Below are positions 1-7,859 of a stretch of 64,000 bases of DNA, in pieces; within the stretch, counting starts at the first letter, position 1, and each line of letters starts with the position of its first letter. The DNA is taken from positions 248,001 to 312,000 of the forward strand of contig CAWBIM010000003.1 in assembly GCA_963788935.1 (NCBI GenBank), read 5' to 3'. Below the pieces are notes generated by a model that was not told the DNA's origin, did no database searches, and saw nothing but the letters and a program-made list of their open reading frames with translations. The DNA is from JAOPZW01 sp963788935 (GTDB lineage Bacteria > Actinomycetota > Thermoleophilia > Solirubrobacterales > Solirubrobacteraceae). A program made the translations under genes and the position numbers.

Positions 1-92
1 CCGGGCAGGTGCGCCGCGAAGCGCTCGGCCTCCGCCCGAGGCAGGGCGCCGAGCACCCAGGCGCCGACGTCCTCGACGTGCCCGCAGCTCAT
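1..92 (-). CDS. Anti-sigma factor, N-terminal fragment cut by window edge
   Basis: Only the first 30 or so residues are inside the window; they begin MSCGHVEDVGAWVLGALP and continue with an acidic helix ending near FAAHLPG. This resembles the N-terminal anti-sigma domain of RskA/zinc-finger anti-sigma proteins, where an ALGAL-type segment and a conserved His-Leu precede the rest. Its ATG overlaps the stop of the preceding ECF sigma gene by four bases (ATGA), the usual translational coupling of a sigma factor with its cognate anti-sigma factor. The role as inhibitor of that sigma factor is inferred from position and this short match. The membrane segment and sensor domain lie outside the window. 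Confidence 0.6.
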   Translation of the reverse strand, partial: MSCGHVEDVGAWVLGALPRAEAERFAAHLP

Positions 93-661
93 GCCGGCAG
101 CTCCGCGAGGCCGTTGAGCTCGCCGCGCATCTTCTTCAGCCCGAGCCGCATCCGCCCCTTCACGGTGCCGATCGGCGTGTGGAGCATGTCCGCGATCTCG
201 CTGTGGCTGAACCCGCCGAAGTACGCGAGCTCGATCACATGGCTCTGCTCGGCCGGCAGCGAGCGCAGCGCGGTGCGCACCTCGCGCGCCTCGTCGCGGC
301 GGGCGACCTCGACGTCCGTGCGCTCGCCGGACTCGAAGCGCTCCTCGATGCCCTCGTCGCTCGCCCGGCGCCGGTCGTGGACCATCGAGCGCCGCAGCGC
401 GTCGATCGCACGGTTGTGGACGATCCCGAGCACCCAGGTCCGGACGGAGCCGCGGTCGCGGTCGTAGCGGGCGCCCGAGCGCCACAGGCTCAGGAACGCC
501 TCCTGGACGACGTCCTCGGCGACGTTGCGGGTGCCGGTCATCCGGTAGGCGAGCGAGAACGCCGCCGTCGCGTGCCGCTCGTAGACGACCTCGAACGCGA
601 GCGTGTCGCCTCGCCGCACGAGTTGCATCAAGTCCTCGTCGGCGAGAGCGGAGAGCGACAT
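89..661 (-). CDS. ECF RNA polymerase sigma factor (SigK/RpoE-like)
   Basis: This 190-residue protein has both domains of an extracytoplasmic-function sigma factor. Region 2 (about residues 15-90) includes YRMTGTRNVAEDVVQEAFLS and the -10 recognition helix. Region 4 (about 125-180) includes the helix-turn-helix GFSHSEIADMLHTPIGTVKG. It should direct RNA polymerase to a small regulon and be held inactive by the anti-sigma factor whose gene overlaps its stop codon. The ATG start is supported by a TAAGGT box exactly 8 nt upstream and the absence of a Shine-Dalgarno sequence, so the mRNA is probably leaderless. The signal it answers to cannot be read from this window. Confidence 0.93.
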   Translation of the reverse strand: MSLSALADEDLMQLVRRGDTLAFEVVYERHATAAFSLAYRMTGTRNVAEDVVQEAFLSLWRSGARYDRDRGSVRTWVLGIVHNRAIDALRRSMVHDRRRASDEGIEERFESGERTDVEVARRDEAREVRTALRSLPAEQSHVIELAYFGGFSHSEIADMLHTPIGTVKGRMRLGLKKMRGELNGLAELPA

Positions 662-669
662 CTACCGCG

Positions 670-675
670 ACCTTA
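670..675 (-). promoter_or_regulatory. Predicted -10 box of a leaderless promoter for the ECF sigma gene
   Basis: The lower strand reads TAAGGT, then 8 nt, then the ATG at 661. The same TANNNT-N8-start spacing recurs at several other genes in the window, which is why it is listed. No convincing -35 element was identified. Confidence 0.45.
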
Positions 676-702
676 CGCCGCCGTGCCGCCCGCGGATCAC
701 TC

Positions 703-1020
703 TCAGCGCCGCACGATGCGGCGCACCTCGACGGCGGCCGCGCGCACGTTGCGCTGCCGGCGATGCTGGTGGCGCCAGCCGAGCACGATCAGCCCCGCCC
801 CCGCGGCGGTGCCGACCGCGATGGCCGCGACCGGGCGGACCCAGTTGCGCGGGTCGCGCATGGAGGACAGCTCCCAGCTCTCGAGCTCGTCGACCGCCAT
901 CTCGGTCAGGCTCCAGAGCGTCATCTCGACGCGGTTGCCGAGATCGTCGGGCGGCTCGACGGGCGCGAGCGCCCGCCGGATGATGTCCTCGAAGTTGTCT
1001 CCCGCTGCCTGGTCGCTCAC
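703..1020 (-). CDS. Small single-pass membrane protein, sigma-linked, unknown function
   Basis: A 105-residue protein not recognised as a known family. Residues 1-60 are soluble and acidic. One hydrophobic segment follows at about 62-82 (PVAAIAVGTAAGAGLIVLGW), then an Arg/His-rich tail, suggesting an N-in or N-out single-pass protein with a strongly basic anchor. Its GTG start lies one base past the stop of the upstream ECF sigma gene, so the two are co-transcribed and probably translationally coupled. Position suggests an anti-sigma factor or membrane partner for that sigma factor, but no anti-sigma motif is visible, so this is inference. Confidence 0.75.
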   Translation of the reverse strand: MSDQAAGDNFEDIIRRALAPVEPPDDLGNRVEMTLWSLTEMAVDELESWELSSMRDPRNWVRPVAAIAVGTAAGAGLIVLGWRHQHRRQRNVRAAAVEVRRIVRR

Positions 1021-1021
1021 C

Positions 1022-1552
1022 TCAGTGCCTCCCTGCCTGACGCACGTTCACGATCTCCTCGAGCTGCTTGATCGCCCGGTGGATCAACACCTTCGTCGCG
1101 CCGTCGCTTCGCCCCATGGCGCGGGCGATCTCCCGGTTGTCCATCCCCAGGGCGAACCGCATGATCAGCGCCTCCCGGCGATCCACCGGGAGCTCCTCGA
1201 TGCCCTCGAGGATCCGTGACAGCTCGTCCCTGCCCTCGACGAGGTCCTCCGTGGTGTGTACCGCTGAGAGCGTGGTCGTGTCCTCGATCGGCGTCTGCGG
1301 GCGCCGGGCCCGGTCGCGATACAGGTTCGCCGCCAGATTGTGGGCGATCCGGATGAGCCACGGTCGCAGTGGACGGCCGTCCGACTCGTCCACCGCACGC
1401 TCGAAGTGCCGGTAGGCCTGCAGGAACGTCTGCTCCGTGAGGTCCTCGGCGTCGTGGTGGTTGCCCACCCGGTAGTAGGAGTACGAGTAGACGTCCCGGA
1501 GGTGCGCCCGGTAGAGCTCCGAGAACGCGCGATCGAGCTCCTCCTTGTCCAC
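1022..1552 (-). CDS. ECF RNA polymerase sigma factor, second in the window
   Basis: A 176-residue sigma-70 family protein. Region 2 spans roughly residues 8-75 (SELYRAHLRDVYSYSYYRVG, then DAEDLTEQTFLQAYRHFE). Region 4 is near 115-170 with MRFALGMDNREIARAMGR as the helix-turn-helix. The open frame runs far upstream through the acyltransferase gene, so the start had to be chosen. GTG at 1552 fits the family N-terminus and has TAGGCT 7 nt before it, matching the leaderless pattern seen elsewhere. An ATG at 1556 is in another frame. The gene is followed directly by the small membrane protein at 703-1020, a plausible regulatory partner. Confidence 0.9.
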   Translation of the reverse strand: MDKEELDRAFSELYRAHLRDVYSYSYYRVGNHHDAEDLTEQTFLQAYRHFERAVDESDGRPLRPWLIRIAHNLAANLYRDRARRPQTPIEDTTTLSAVHTTEDLVEGRDELSRILEGIEELPVDRREALIMRFALGMDNREIARAMGRSDGATKVLIHRAIKQLEEIVNVRQAGRH

Positions 1553-1559
1553 GCATGGC

Positions 1560-1565
1560 AGCCTA
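1560..1565 (-). promoter_or_regulatory. Predicted -10 box for the second ECF sigma gene
   Basis: The lower strand reads TAGGCT, 7 nt before the GTG at 1552 and just before the stop of the acyltransferase gene (1567). It supports a leaderless start there. No clear -35 was found. Confidence 0.4.
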
Positions 1566-1566
1566 C

Positions 1567-2892
1567 TCAGGCGGCGTGGGAACGCCGCGGCTGGTGGGTG
1601 GTCGGGGACCGTTGATCGGCCGCCGGGCCGGCGGCGCCCGCCGCGCTCCCGGCGAGCTCCACGGCGGCGACCTCGGTGGTCGTCGTCACGTCGAGGCCGG
1701 CGGCGCGCAGGACGGTCGCGAGCTGGGCGAGGAACGGCGCGTCGGCGGACGCGAGGACGACCGGCGCGCCCTCGGCGAGCGCGCCGTCGGCGCCCGGGCC
1801 GGCGAGGGACGCCACGGCCCGCGCGGCCACGTGGCCTGAGACGTACGCGCTCGGCAGCGTGCCGGCGGGCGGGACGAGGCCGCGCGCGAGGACGAGCACC
1901 CCGGCGCGCGCCGGGATGCGCCCGCCGTGCGCGGCGACGGCACCGGGCAGGTCGTGGGGCGGGACGGCGAACACGACGAGGTCGTGGAGCCCGAGCTCGA
2001 GCCGGTCCGCCGCCATGACGTTCACGCCGTCGGGCAGCGGCACCCCGGGCAGGTCGGCGTCGTTGCGGCCGATCCGGCCGATGCGCGCGGCCTGCTCGGT
2101 CGTGTGGGCGCCGAGGTCGACCTCGAGGCCGGCCCGCGCGAGCGCGACCGCGAGGCCGGTGCCGCGCGCGCCCGCGCCGATGACGGCCGCGCGGTGCAGG
2201 CGCGGCAGGCCGCCGAGCCACTCCCACTGCAGCTCGACGCAGGGCCAGATGCGGTCGGTCACCGCGCCGGCCAGCGCGGGCGACGGGCGCTCCACGCGCG
2301 GGAAGGTCAGCGCGCGGCCCGCGCGGATGCGGACCTTGTGCGGGCGGATCCGCCAGCCCCGGCGGACCGCCTCCGTGCCGATCACGGCGACGGGCACGAC
2401 CGGCGCGCCGGTCTCGAGCGCCAGGCGCCCGACCCCGCGCCGCGGCCGCCCGAGCGAGCCGGGCCGGACGCGCGTGCCCTCCGGGAACATGAGGACGACC
2501 TCGCCGCGCGCGAGGATCGCGCGCGCCGTGGCCATCGACTCCTGGTCGGACGCGCCGCGATCGATCGGGAAGGCGCCGAGCGCGCTGAGCAGCCACGAGA
2601 CGACCGGGTGGAAGAGGAACAGCTCCTTCTTCGCGACGAAGTAGATCGGCCGCCGGGCCATGACCGCGATGACGAACGGGTCCAGGAACGAGCGGTGGTT
2701 CGACGCCAGGATCACCGGCCCGCGCGCGGGGATGTGCTCGCGCCCGACCCGCCCCAGGCGGAACCAGACGTGGAAGAACGGCTGCAGGATCGCGCGCACG
2801 ATCCAGTAGACGAGCGGGTTGACCCCGCGCGTCCGCGCTCGCTGGAGGAGGGCCTCGCGGTCCACTCCTGGGATACCAGTGCCTCGGACCAC
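1567..2892 (-). CDS. PlsC-type acyltransferase fused to a truncated GpsA-like domain
   Basis: Residues 30-225 are a 1-acyl-glycerol-3-phosphate acyltransferase. They carry the catalytic NHRSFLD motif (H66, D71) and the phosphate-binding FPEGTR (136-141), and would acylate lysophosphatidate at the membrane. From about residue 232 a second domain matches the NAD-binding half of glycerol-3-phosphate dehydrogenase: GAGARGTGLA, FAVPPHDLPGAV, and a region aligned with the KG and SGP segments. It stops at VELAGSAAGAAG, where GpsA normally has ELgGAlKNviA with the catalytic lysine, and the whole C-terminal substrate domain is missing. The second domain is therefore probably not a working dehydrogenase. 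The GTG at 2892 is used; GTG at 2865 is an alternative. Overall length is 441 residues. Confidence 0.85.
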   Translation of the reverse strand: MVRGTGIPGVDREALLQRARTRGVNPLVYWIVRAILQPFFHVWFRLGRVGREHIPARGPVILASNHRSFLDPFVIAVMARRPIYFVAKKELFLFHPVVSWLLSALGAFPIDRGASDQESMATARAILARGEVVLMFPEGTRVRPGSLGRPRRGVGRLALETGAPVVPVAVIGTEAVRRGWRIRPHKVRIRAGRALTFPRVERPSPALAGAVTDRIWPCVELQWEWLGGLPRLHRAAVIGAGARGTGLAVALARAGLEVDLGAHTTEQAARIGRIGRNDADLPGVPLPDGVNVMAADRLELGLHDLVVFAVPPHDLPGAVAAHGGRIPARAGVLVLARGLVPPAGTLPSAYVSGHVAARAVASLAGPGADGALAEGAPVVLASADAPFLAQLATVLRAAGLDVTTTTEVAAVELAGSAAGAAGPAADQRSPTTHQPRRSHAA

Positions 2893-2912
2893 GGTTACAG
2901 TGGTTCGACACC

Positions 2913-3449
2913 GTGAGCGTGGACGTCAGAAGAACCGCCCGCGGCGCGCTGGCAGGCGCCGTGGCGGCGGGGGTGTGGGCCGCGCAGTCCCCCCTCGACC
3001 AGCGCGTCTTCGGCGTGCCCTACGCCGACGAGGAGCTCCTCGGCAAGGCCGTCACCCGCGGGCCCGCGTGGCAGCCGATCGGGATCGCGATCCACGTGCT
3101 CAACGGCGCGCTGTTCGGCGCCCTCTACACGAACGTCGCGCCGGCGACACCCGTGCCGGGCTGGGCCCGCGGCCCGGCCGCCGGCCTCGCCGAGCACCTC
3201 GCGACCTGGCCGCTGACGCTGCTCGTCGACGAGCGCCACCCCGCGCGCGACGAGATGCCGCGGCTGGCCCACAGCGGCCGCGCGTTCGCCCAGGCAACCT
3301 GGCGCCACCTGCTGTTCGGCGTCATCCTCGGCGAGCTCGAGCGGCGGCTGAACCCGCCCGAGGAGCCGCCGCTCCAGGAGTATCTGCGCGCCGTGTCGTC
3401 CAACGGGCACGGCGACATCGAGCAGGCCGTCGGCGCCTCCGAGGGCTGA
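2913..3449 (+). CDS. Hypothetical membrane-associated protein
   Basis: A 178-residue protein with a hydrophobic, Ala/Gly-rich N-terminus (ARGALAGAVAAGVWAA), a second apolar stretch near residues 57-72 (GIAIHVLNGALFGALY), a third near 88-105, and a last one near 137-146 (HLLFGVILGEL). The pattern suggests a small multi-pass protein of the kind often annotated DUF1440/DUF6789-like, but I cannot assign a family with confidence. It starts with GTG 20 bp from the divergent acyltransferase start, so the two share a short promoter region; TACAGT at 2896-2901 is a possible -10. No function can be proposed. Confidence 0.7.
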   Translation: MSVDVRRTARGALAGAVAAGVWAAQSPLDQRVFGVPYADEELLGKAVTRGPAWQPIGIAIHVLNGALFGALYTNVAPATPVPGWARGPAAGLAEHLATWPLTLLVDERHPARDEMPRLAHSGRAFAQATWRHLLFGVILGELERRLNPPEEPPLQEYLRAVSSNGHGDIEQAVGASEG

Positions 3450-3453
3450 CGGT

Positions 3454-3485
3454 CTGAACAGCTGAACAGCTGAGCGATCCTTCAG
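3454..3485 (+). promoter_or_regulatory. Candidate ArsR/SmtB-type operator upstream of the metal regulator
   Basis: This stretch holds CTGAACAG twice in direct repeat and ends in CTTCAG, giving CTGAA...TTCAG as inverted half-sites. TGAA-spacer-TTCA half-sites are typical of zinc-responsive ArsR/SmtB operators. It lies 18 bp upstream of the regulator start, with a possible -10 TATCGT at 3487-3492 between them. The assignment is by resemblance only. Confidence 0.4.
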
Positions 3486-3502
3486 GTATCGTCTGGGGCC
3501 TC

Positions 3503-3877
3503 ATGGCCCACGGCGACCACCCCGACGTCCGCCGCGTCCTCGCCGACGACGCGTTCGCCCGCGCGGCGGCCGAGAGCATCCAGGCGCTGTCCGCCCCCAG
3601 CCGGCTGCGGATCCTCGCCCGCCTGTACGCGGGCCCGGCGGCGGTCACCGACCTCGCGGAGGCGGTCGGCATGGAGGGCTCGGCGGTCTCCCACCAGCTC
3701 CGCACCCTGCGCCACCTCGGGCTCGTCACCGGCCGCCGCGACGGGCGCCAGGTCGTCTACGAGCTGCACGACGACCACGTCGCCGACCTGCTCGAGCAGG
3801 TCGTCTCGCACGTCGACCACGTCCGGCTCGGGCTCGCCGGCCGCCACGCCGCGGCGACCGAGCCCGCCGCCGTCTGA
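3503..3877 (+). CDS. ArsR/SmtB family metal-responsive repressor (zinc-type)
   Basis: A 124-residue winged-helix repressor. The recognition region is AEAVGMEGSAVSHQLRTLRHLG, near residues 53-75, preceded by SAPSRLRILARL. The C-terminal helix reads DDHVADLLEQVVSHVDHV and supplies the Asp/His ligands in the spacing of the alpha-5 zinc site of SmtB/CzrA/ZiaR proteins. The downstream gene, 9 bp away, is a His-rich cation diffusion facilitator, so this is probably a zinc-sensing repressor of an efflux operon that it also autoregulates. The metal identity is inferred from these ligands and the neighbour. Confidence 0.92.
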   Translation: MAHGDHPDVRRVLADDAFARAAAESIQALSAPSRLRILARLYAGPAAVTDLAEAVGMEGSAVSHQLRTLRHLGLVTGRRDGRQVVYELHDDHVADLLEQVVSHVDHVRLGLAGRHAAATEPAAV

Positions 3878-3886
3878 GGCGCGGCG

Positions 3887-4565
3887 ATGGCGCACCACAC
3901 GCACGCGCACGCCGGCCCGGGCCACGGCCACAGCCACGACCACGGGCACTCGCACGGCCTCGTCCACGCCTCGATCAAGCGCTCGCACGCCGGCCTGCGC
4001 ACCGTCGCACTGGCCCTCGCGGTGCTCGGCCTCACGGCCGCCGCGCAGGCCGCGGTGTACGCCCTCTCGGGCAGCGTCGCGCTGCTCGCCGACCTCGTCC
4101 ACAACGCGGGCGACGCCGCCACCGCGATCCCGCTCGCGATCGCCTTCGCCCTGCGCAGCGCGACGGCCGAGCGCCGCGCGGGCCTCGCTGGTCGTCGCCG
4201 CGATCTTGCTCAGCGCGTGCGTCGCGGGCGTCGAGTCCGTCGTGCGGCTGCTCGACCCGTCCGGCGTCGACCACCTCGGCGCGCTCGCCGCTGCGGGGCT
4301 CATCGGCTTCGCGGGCAACGCCGTCGCCGCGGCGATCCGCACCCGCGCCGGCCGGCGGCTCGACAGCGCGGCGCTCGTCGCCGACGGCGACCACGCGCGG
4401 GCCGACGCCTACGTCTCGCTCGGCGTCGTCGCCTCGGCCGTCGTCGTCGCCCTCGGCGTCCCGATCGCCGACCCACTCATCGGCCTGGCGATCACGGCAC
4501 TGATCCTGCGGATCACCTGGGCGTCGTGGCGGACGGTGCGCGACCACGACGCGCCGGAGGCCTGA
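3887..4565 (+). pseudogene. CDF (ZnT/CzcD-type) cation efflux transporter, frameshifted
   Basis: The reading begins MAHHTHAHAGPGHGHSHDHG, a His-rich metal-binding N-terminus, and runs through the first membrane helices (VALLADLVHNAGDAATAIPL has the CDF metal-site H-x3-D). Around 4185-4200 the homologous frame moves by one base: after AERRAGLA it continues in another frame as VVAAILLSACVAGVESVVRL and ends with RADAYVSLGVVASA (second metal motif) and the final helices. A normal CDF protein of about 226 residues is recovered by joining the frames. It should export zinc or similar divalent cations under control of the adjacent ArsR repressor. A sequence error seems likelier than decay, as nothing else in the gene is degraded. 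Confidence 0.85.
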
Positions 4566-4573
4566 CCGGGGCA

Positions 4574-4646
4574 AGCCCCCGGCGGGAGTCGAACCCGCAA
4601 CCTCCCGCTTACAAGGCGGACGCTCTGCCAGTTGAGCTACGAGGGC
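4574..4646 (-). tRNA. tRNA-Thr (anticodon TGT)
   Basis: On the lower strand the sequence folds as a standard 73-nt tRNA. The acceptor is GCCCTCG paired with CGGGGGC (one G-U pair), the D arm TAGCTCAACTGGCAGAGC, and the anticodon loop CTTGTAA with anticodon TGT (reads ACA). The T arm is GCGGG-TTCGACT-CCCGC. The discriminator is T and no CCA is encoded. It lies convergent to the end of the transporter gene. Confidence 0.97.
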
Positions 4647-4781
4647 CGGCGCGGATGAGGCTACGCGACACCCCGCTGTCCTGCCCATCCGCTCGCCGCC
4701 CGGCGGGCGCGCGGGGCCTCCCGTCGACGCCGCGGCAGGCGCGGACGGCGGCGCGCCACGTCTGAGCGCGTCGCGATCGGG

Positions 4782-4787
4782 TATAAG
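4782..4787 (+). promoter_or_regulatory. Predicted -10 box for the lipoprotein gene
   Basis: TATAAG lies exactly 8 nt before the ATG at 4796, the recurring leaderless spacing of this window. It favours the ATG over the GTG at 4790. Confidence 0.5.
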
Positions 4788-4795
4788 GCGTGGCC

Positions 4796-5083
4796 ATGGG
4801 AGGCGTGAGGCGGTGCCTGCTCGTCGTGTGCGCGCTGGTCGTGGCGGGTGGCGCCGCGGGGTGCGGCGTCGCGTCGAGCTCGCCCGACCGGGTCGAGGCC
4901 CAGCTCGAGCAGCAGCTCGGCGGCCATCCGAAGTTCGTGGAGTGCGACCGGTCCGCCGCCCAGCCGAACCACCGCTACACCTGCCGCGCCGAGACCACCG
5001 CCGATCGCTACCGCTACGTCGCCACGTGCCCCCAGCCCGGCCGGCCCTGCGAGCTCCGCCGCACCGCCGTCCAGCTCAAGTAG
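4796..5083 (+). CDS. Small predicted lipoprotein, unknown function
   Basis: A 95-residue protein. An N-terminal signal (GGVRRCLLVVCALVVAGG) leads to a lipobox-like AAGC with Cys23 as the probable lipidated residue, so the mature part of about 70 residues would be anchored outside the membrane. The mature part has four cysteines spaced in pairs (VECD, YTCR, ATCP, PCEL), probably two disulfides. It resembles small DUF4333-like lipoproteins, but that assignment is loose. The ATG at 4796 is preferred because a TATAAG box sits 8 nt upstream. The gene stops 34 bp before the esterase gene and may be co-transcribed with it. Confidence 0.75.
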   Translation: MGGVRRCLLVVCALVVAGGAAGCGVASSSPDRVEAQLEQQLGGHPKFVECDRSAAQPNHRYTCRAETTADRYRYVATCPQPGRPCELRRTAVQLK

Positions 5084-5117
5084 CCCGCCCGCGGACGGCC
5101 CGGCCGCGACCGGCGGC

Positions 5118-5831
5118 GTGCGCCTGCTCGAGGTCGACAGCCGCCCGCTGCGCGCGCGCGTCGCGGTCACGCTGTGGTCGCCGGCCGACGTCCGCGACGG
5201 CGTCGCGCTGCCGCTGCTCGCCGTCCACGACGGCCCGGAGTACGAGGCCCAGGCGGGCCTGACCGCGCGCGCGGCCGCCGCCATCGCGGCGGGCCGGGCG
5301 CCGGCGCACCGCATCGCCCTGCTGCACCCCGGGCCGCGGGACGAGTGGTACTCGGCCTCCGCGCTCTACGCCCGCGCGCTGAGCGGCGAGGTCCTGCCCG
5401 CGATCGGCCGCGCCGTCGCGGTCGCCGGGCCGCCCGTCGGCATGGGCGCGAGCCTCGGCGGCCTGGCCATGCTCCACGCCCAGCGCCGCCATCCCGAGGC
5501 GTTCTCCGGCCTGTTCCTGCAGTCCGCCTCGTTCTTCATCCCGCGCTTCGACCACATGGAGAAGGCCTTCGGGCGCTACGGGCGGATCGTCCGCTTCGTC
5601 CGCGGCATCGCGCGCGAGACGGCCTTCGACCACCCGGTCCCGGCGACGCTCACCTGCGCCCGCGACGAGGACAACGTCCACAACAACCGCCGCATCACGG
5701 CCGCGCTGCGCCTCCAGGGCTATCCGGCGACGCTCGTCGAGACCGACGGCGCGCACGACTTCGCGACCTGGGGCGGCACGCTCGAGCCGCACCTCGCCGA
5801 CCTGCTCGCCGTGGCCTGGGGCGGGCGCTGA
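5118..5831 (+). CDS. Esterase family alpha/beta hydrolase (Fes/esterase D-like), first of two
   Basis: A 237-residue protein of the putative esterase family (PF00756-like). The nucleophile elbow is GMGASLGG with Ser112. A conserved LLAVHDGPEY segment near the N-terminus and DGAHDFATW near the C-terminus supply the oxyanion region and catalytic His. There is no signal peptide, so it is probably cytoplasmic. The frame is open well upstream, but GTG at 5118 is the first start after the lipoprotein stop and gives the family N-terminus. Its TGA overlaps the ATG of the second esterase by one base, so the genes are coupled. Substrate unknown; the ATP-grasp neighbour suggests an ester or amide intermediate. 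Confidence 0.83.
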   Translation: MRLLEVDSRPLRARVAVTLWSPADVRDGVALPLLAVHDGPEYEAQAGLTARAAAAIAAGRAPAHRIALLHPGPRDEWYSASALYARALSGEVLPAIGRAVAVAGPPVGMGASLGGLAMLHAQRRHPEAFSGLFLQSASFFIPRFDHMEKAFGRYGRIVRFVRGIARETAFDHPVPATLTCARDEDNVHNNRRITAALRLQGYPATLVETDGAHDFATWGGTLEPHLADLLAVAWGGR

Positions 5832-6577
5832 TGGAGCGCCGCCACGTCGAGCTGTGGGCCCCGGGCATCGACGCCCACGGCGTCGTCGTCGCCTACGGCC
5901 ACTTCGGCCGCCCCGTCCTCGTCTTCCCCACGGAGCGCGGCCGGGCGTGGGAGTACGAGAACGGCGGGATGGTCCACGCCGTCGCCGGGCTGATCGAGGC
6001 GGGCCGGGTCAAGCTCTACTGCGTCGACTCCTACGACGAGGCCTCCTGGTCGAACGCGCACGTCCCGATGGAGGAGCGCGCGCGGGCCCACGGCCGGTAC
6101 GAGGCGTGGATCCTCGACCAGGTCGTGCCGTGGATCCACGGCGACTGCGACGGGGCGCAGGAGATCGTCACCACCGGCTGCAGCCTCGGCGGCTACCACG
6201 CGGCGAACTTCGCCCTCAAGCGCGCCGACCTCTTCCCGCTCGCGCTCTGCCTCTCGGGCAGCTACGACCCGGCCTCGTGGCGCCACGCCTGGGGCGAGCG
6301 CGGCGAGGAGACCTACTTCAACAGCCCGATCGACTACGTCGCGAACCTCCACGGCGACCACCTCGACTGGCTGCGCTCGCACGTGAGCCTGCTGCTCGTG
6401 TGCGGGCAGGGCATGTGGGAGGACACGACCGGGTCGCTCGACAGCACGCTGCGTTTCGCCGAGCGCCTCCGGGACAAGGACATCCGTCACGAGCTCGACC
6501 TCTGGGGCCACGACGTCCCGCACGACTGGCCGTCGTGGCGCGCCCAGATCGCCCACCACCTGCCCCGCTTCTGCTGA
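5831..6577 (+). CDS. Esterase family alpha/beta hydrolase, second of two
   Basis: A 248-residue esterase-fold protein distinct from its neighbour. The N-terminus RHVELWAPGIDAHGVVVAYG is a beta-rich strand pair. The nucleophile elbow is TTGCSLGGYH with Ser118, and the C-terminal LDLWGHDVPHDW provides the acid/His region. It belongs to the esterase group with the GCSLGGYHA signature that is usually annotated only as esterase family protein. Start ATG at 5831 overlaps the previous stop (TGATG). It is followed 22 bp later by the ATP-grasp gene, which has its own AAGGA ribosome site. Substrate unknown. Confidence 0.85.
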   Translation: MERRHVELWAPGIDAHGVVVAYGHFGRPVLVFPTERGRAWEYENGGMVHAVAGLIEAGRVKLYCVDSYDEASWSNAHVPMEERARAHGRYEAWILDQVVPWIHGDCDGAQEIVTTGCSLGGYHAANFALKRADLFPLALCLSGSYDPASWRHAWGERGEETYFNSPIDYVANLHGDHLDWLRSHVSLLLVCGQGMWEDTTGSLDSTLRFAERLRDKDIRHELDLWGHDVPHDWPSWRAQIAHHLPRFC

Positions 6578-6599
6578 CCGAAGGACCGGAAGGACCCCG

Positions 6600-7859
6600 A
6601 TGCCCGACACGACGCACCTGATCGGCCTGCTCCTCGGCACCGAGGAGGACTGGCCCGCCGCCTTCGAGACGCTCATGCGCCGGCTGGGGCCGGTGACCGA
6701 CGGCGCCGGGGAGCGCCACGTGATCGAGACCGAGCGCGTCACGATCGAGCCGTTCGACCTGCGCGACAAGCCCCGCCACGACCTCGTCATCGACCGGCTC
6801 GCCTACTGGTACTACCACCCGCGCGAGTGGCTGAAGAAGGTCGCGCTGATGGACGACGTGTACCTGCTCAACAGCCCGTTCACGTTCCAGGCGATGGAGA
6901 AGCACGCGGCCTACTGCGCGATGATCCGCCTCGGCCTCAAGGTCCCGCGGACGGTCCTCGTGCCGTTCAAGAACCCGCCCGAGAACGAGCGCTACGCATC
7001 GACGGCGGCGAAGTACAACCAGCCGTTCGACCTCGGCGCGATCGCCGCCGACATCGGCTATCCGCTCTTCATGAAGCCCTACGACGGCGGGCAGTGGATC
7101 GGCGTCAACCGCGTGCGCGACGAGGCCGAGCTCCAGGCCGCCTACGACGCCTCGGGCGAGCGGCTCATGCACCTGCAGGAGTCCGTGGAGGGCTACGACG
7201 TCTTCGCCCGCTCGCTGTCGATCGGGCCCGAGACGATGGTCATGCACTTTCGCCCCGACCGGCCGATGCACGACCGCTACGCGGTGACCCACGACTTCCT
7301 GAGCCCCGAGATCGGCGACGAGGTGGTCACGATCGGCCGCCTCGTCAACGCGTTCTTCCGCTGGGAGTTCAACTCGTGCGAGACGCTCGTGCGCGGCGAC
7401 GGGGTCTACCCCATCGACTACGCCAACGCGAGCCCCGACGTCGCGGTGACGAGCCTGCACTACTACTTCCCGTGGGCGATGACGGCGCTCGTGAAGTGGA
7501 CGGTGTTCTGCGTCGTGACCGGGCGCCGGCCGCGCCTGGACCTCGACACCCGCAGCTATTTCGAGATCGGCGACCGCGACGACCTGACCTACGCCGAGAA
7601 GCTCGCCGCCTACCGCCGTCTCACCGACGAGTACTTCGACACGGAGCGCTACCGCGACTTCTGCGCCAGCCGCCTGCCCCACGTCGACGAGCTCGTGCTC
7701 GACTGGGTCGCGTCGCCCGACTTCGACGGCCTGCTCGTCGACACCGTCCGCTCGCTCTACCCCGCCCACGAGCACGAGGCCTTCATCGGGCACTTCCGCG
7801 GGCTCATCGGGCAGTGGGTGAGCGAGCAGGGCGCGACGTCCCAGCGCTTGACCACCTGA
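6600..7859 (+). CDS. ATP-grasp domain protein, unknown substrate
   Basis: A 419-residue soluble protein. The segment LLNSPFTFQAMEKHAAYCAM followed by LGLKVPRTVLVP is the classic pre-ATP-grasp/N-subdomain pattern. IGYPLFMKPYDGGQWIGVN contains the ATP-binding Lys159 and glycine loop. Later acidic motifs (FNSCETLV, VYPIDYANASPD) fit the metal-binding end of the fold. ATP-grasp enzymes form amide or ester bonds through acyl-phosphates, so a peptide-like or glutamylated product is plausible but not shown. It is coupled with two esterases upstream and followed by a TetR regulator. A duplicated AAGGA stretch precedes the ATG. Confidence 0.82.
   Translation: MPDTTHLIGLLLGTEEDWPAAFETLMRRLGPVTDGAGERHVIETERVTIEPFDLRDKPRHDLVIDRLAYWYYHPREWLKKVALMDDVYLLNSPFTFQAMEKHAAYCAMIRLGLKVPRTVLVPFKNPPENERYASTAAKYNQPFDLGAIAADIGYPLFMKPYDGGQWIGVNRVRDEAELQAAYDASGERLMHLQESVEGYDVFARSLSIGPETMVMHFRPDRPMHDRYAVTHDFLSPEIGDEVVTIGRLVNAFFRWEFNSCETLVRGDGVYPIDYANASPDVAVTSLHYYFPWAMTALVKWTVFCVVTGRRPRLDLDTRSYFEIGDRDDLTYAEKLAAYRRLTDEYFDTERYRDFCASRLPHVDELVLDWVASPDFDGLLVDTVRSLYPAHEHEAFIGHFRGLIGQWVSEQGATSQRLTT

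Noticed and set aside
1676..2644. Upper-strand open frame opposite the PlsC-GpsA fusion
   Set aside because: Ser/Arg/Thr-rich shadow translation with no recognisable features. The lower strand carries clear PlsC motifs.
4180..4210. Programmed ribosomal frameshift in the CDF transporter
   Set aside because: No slippery heptamer or downstream structure was seen, and many unrelated genes in the window show the same kind of one-base change, so an error is likelier.
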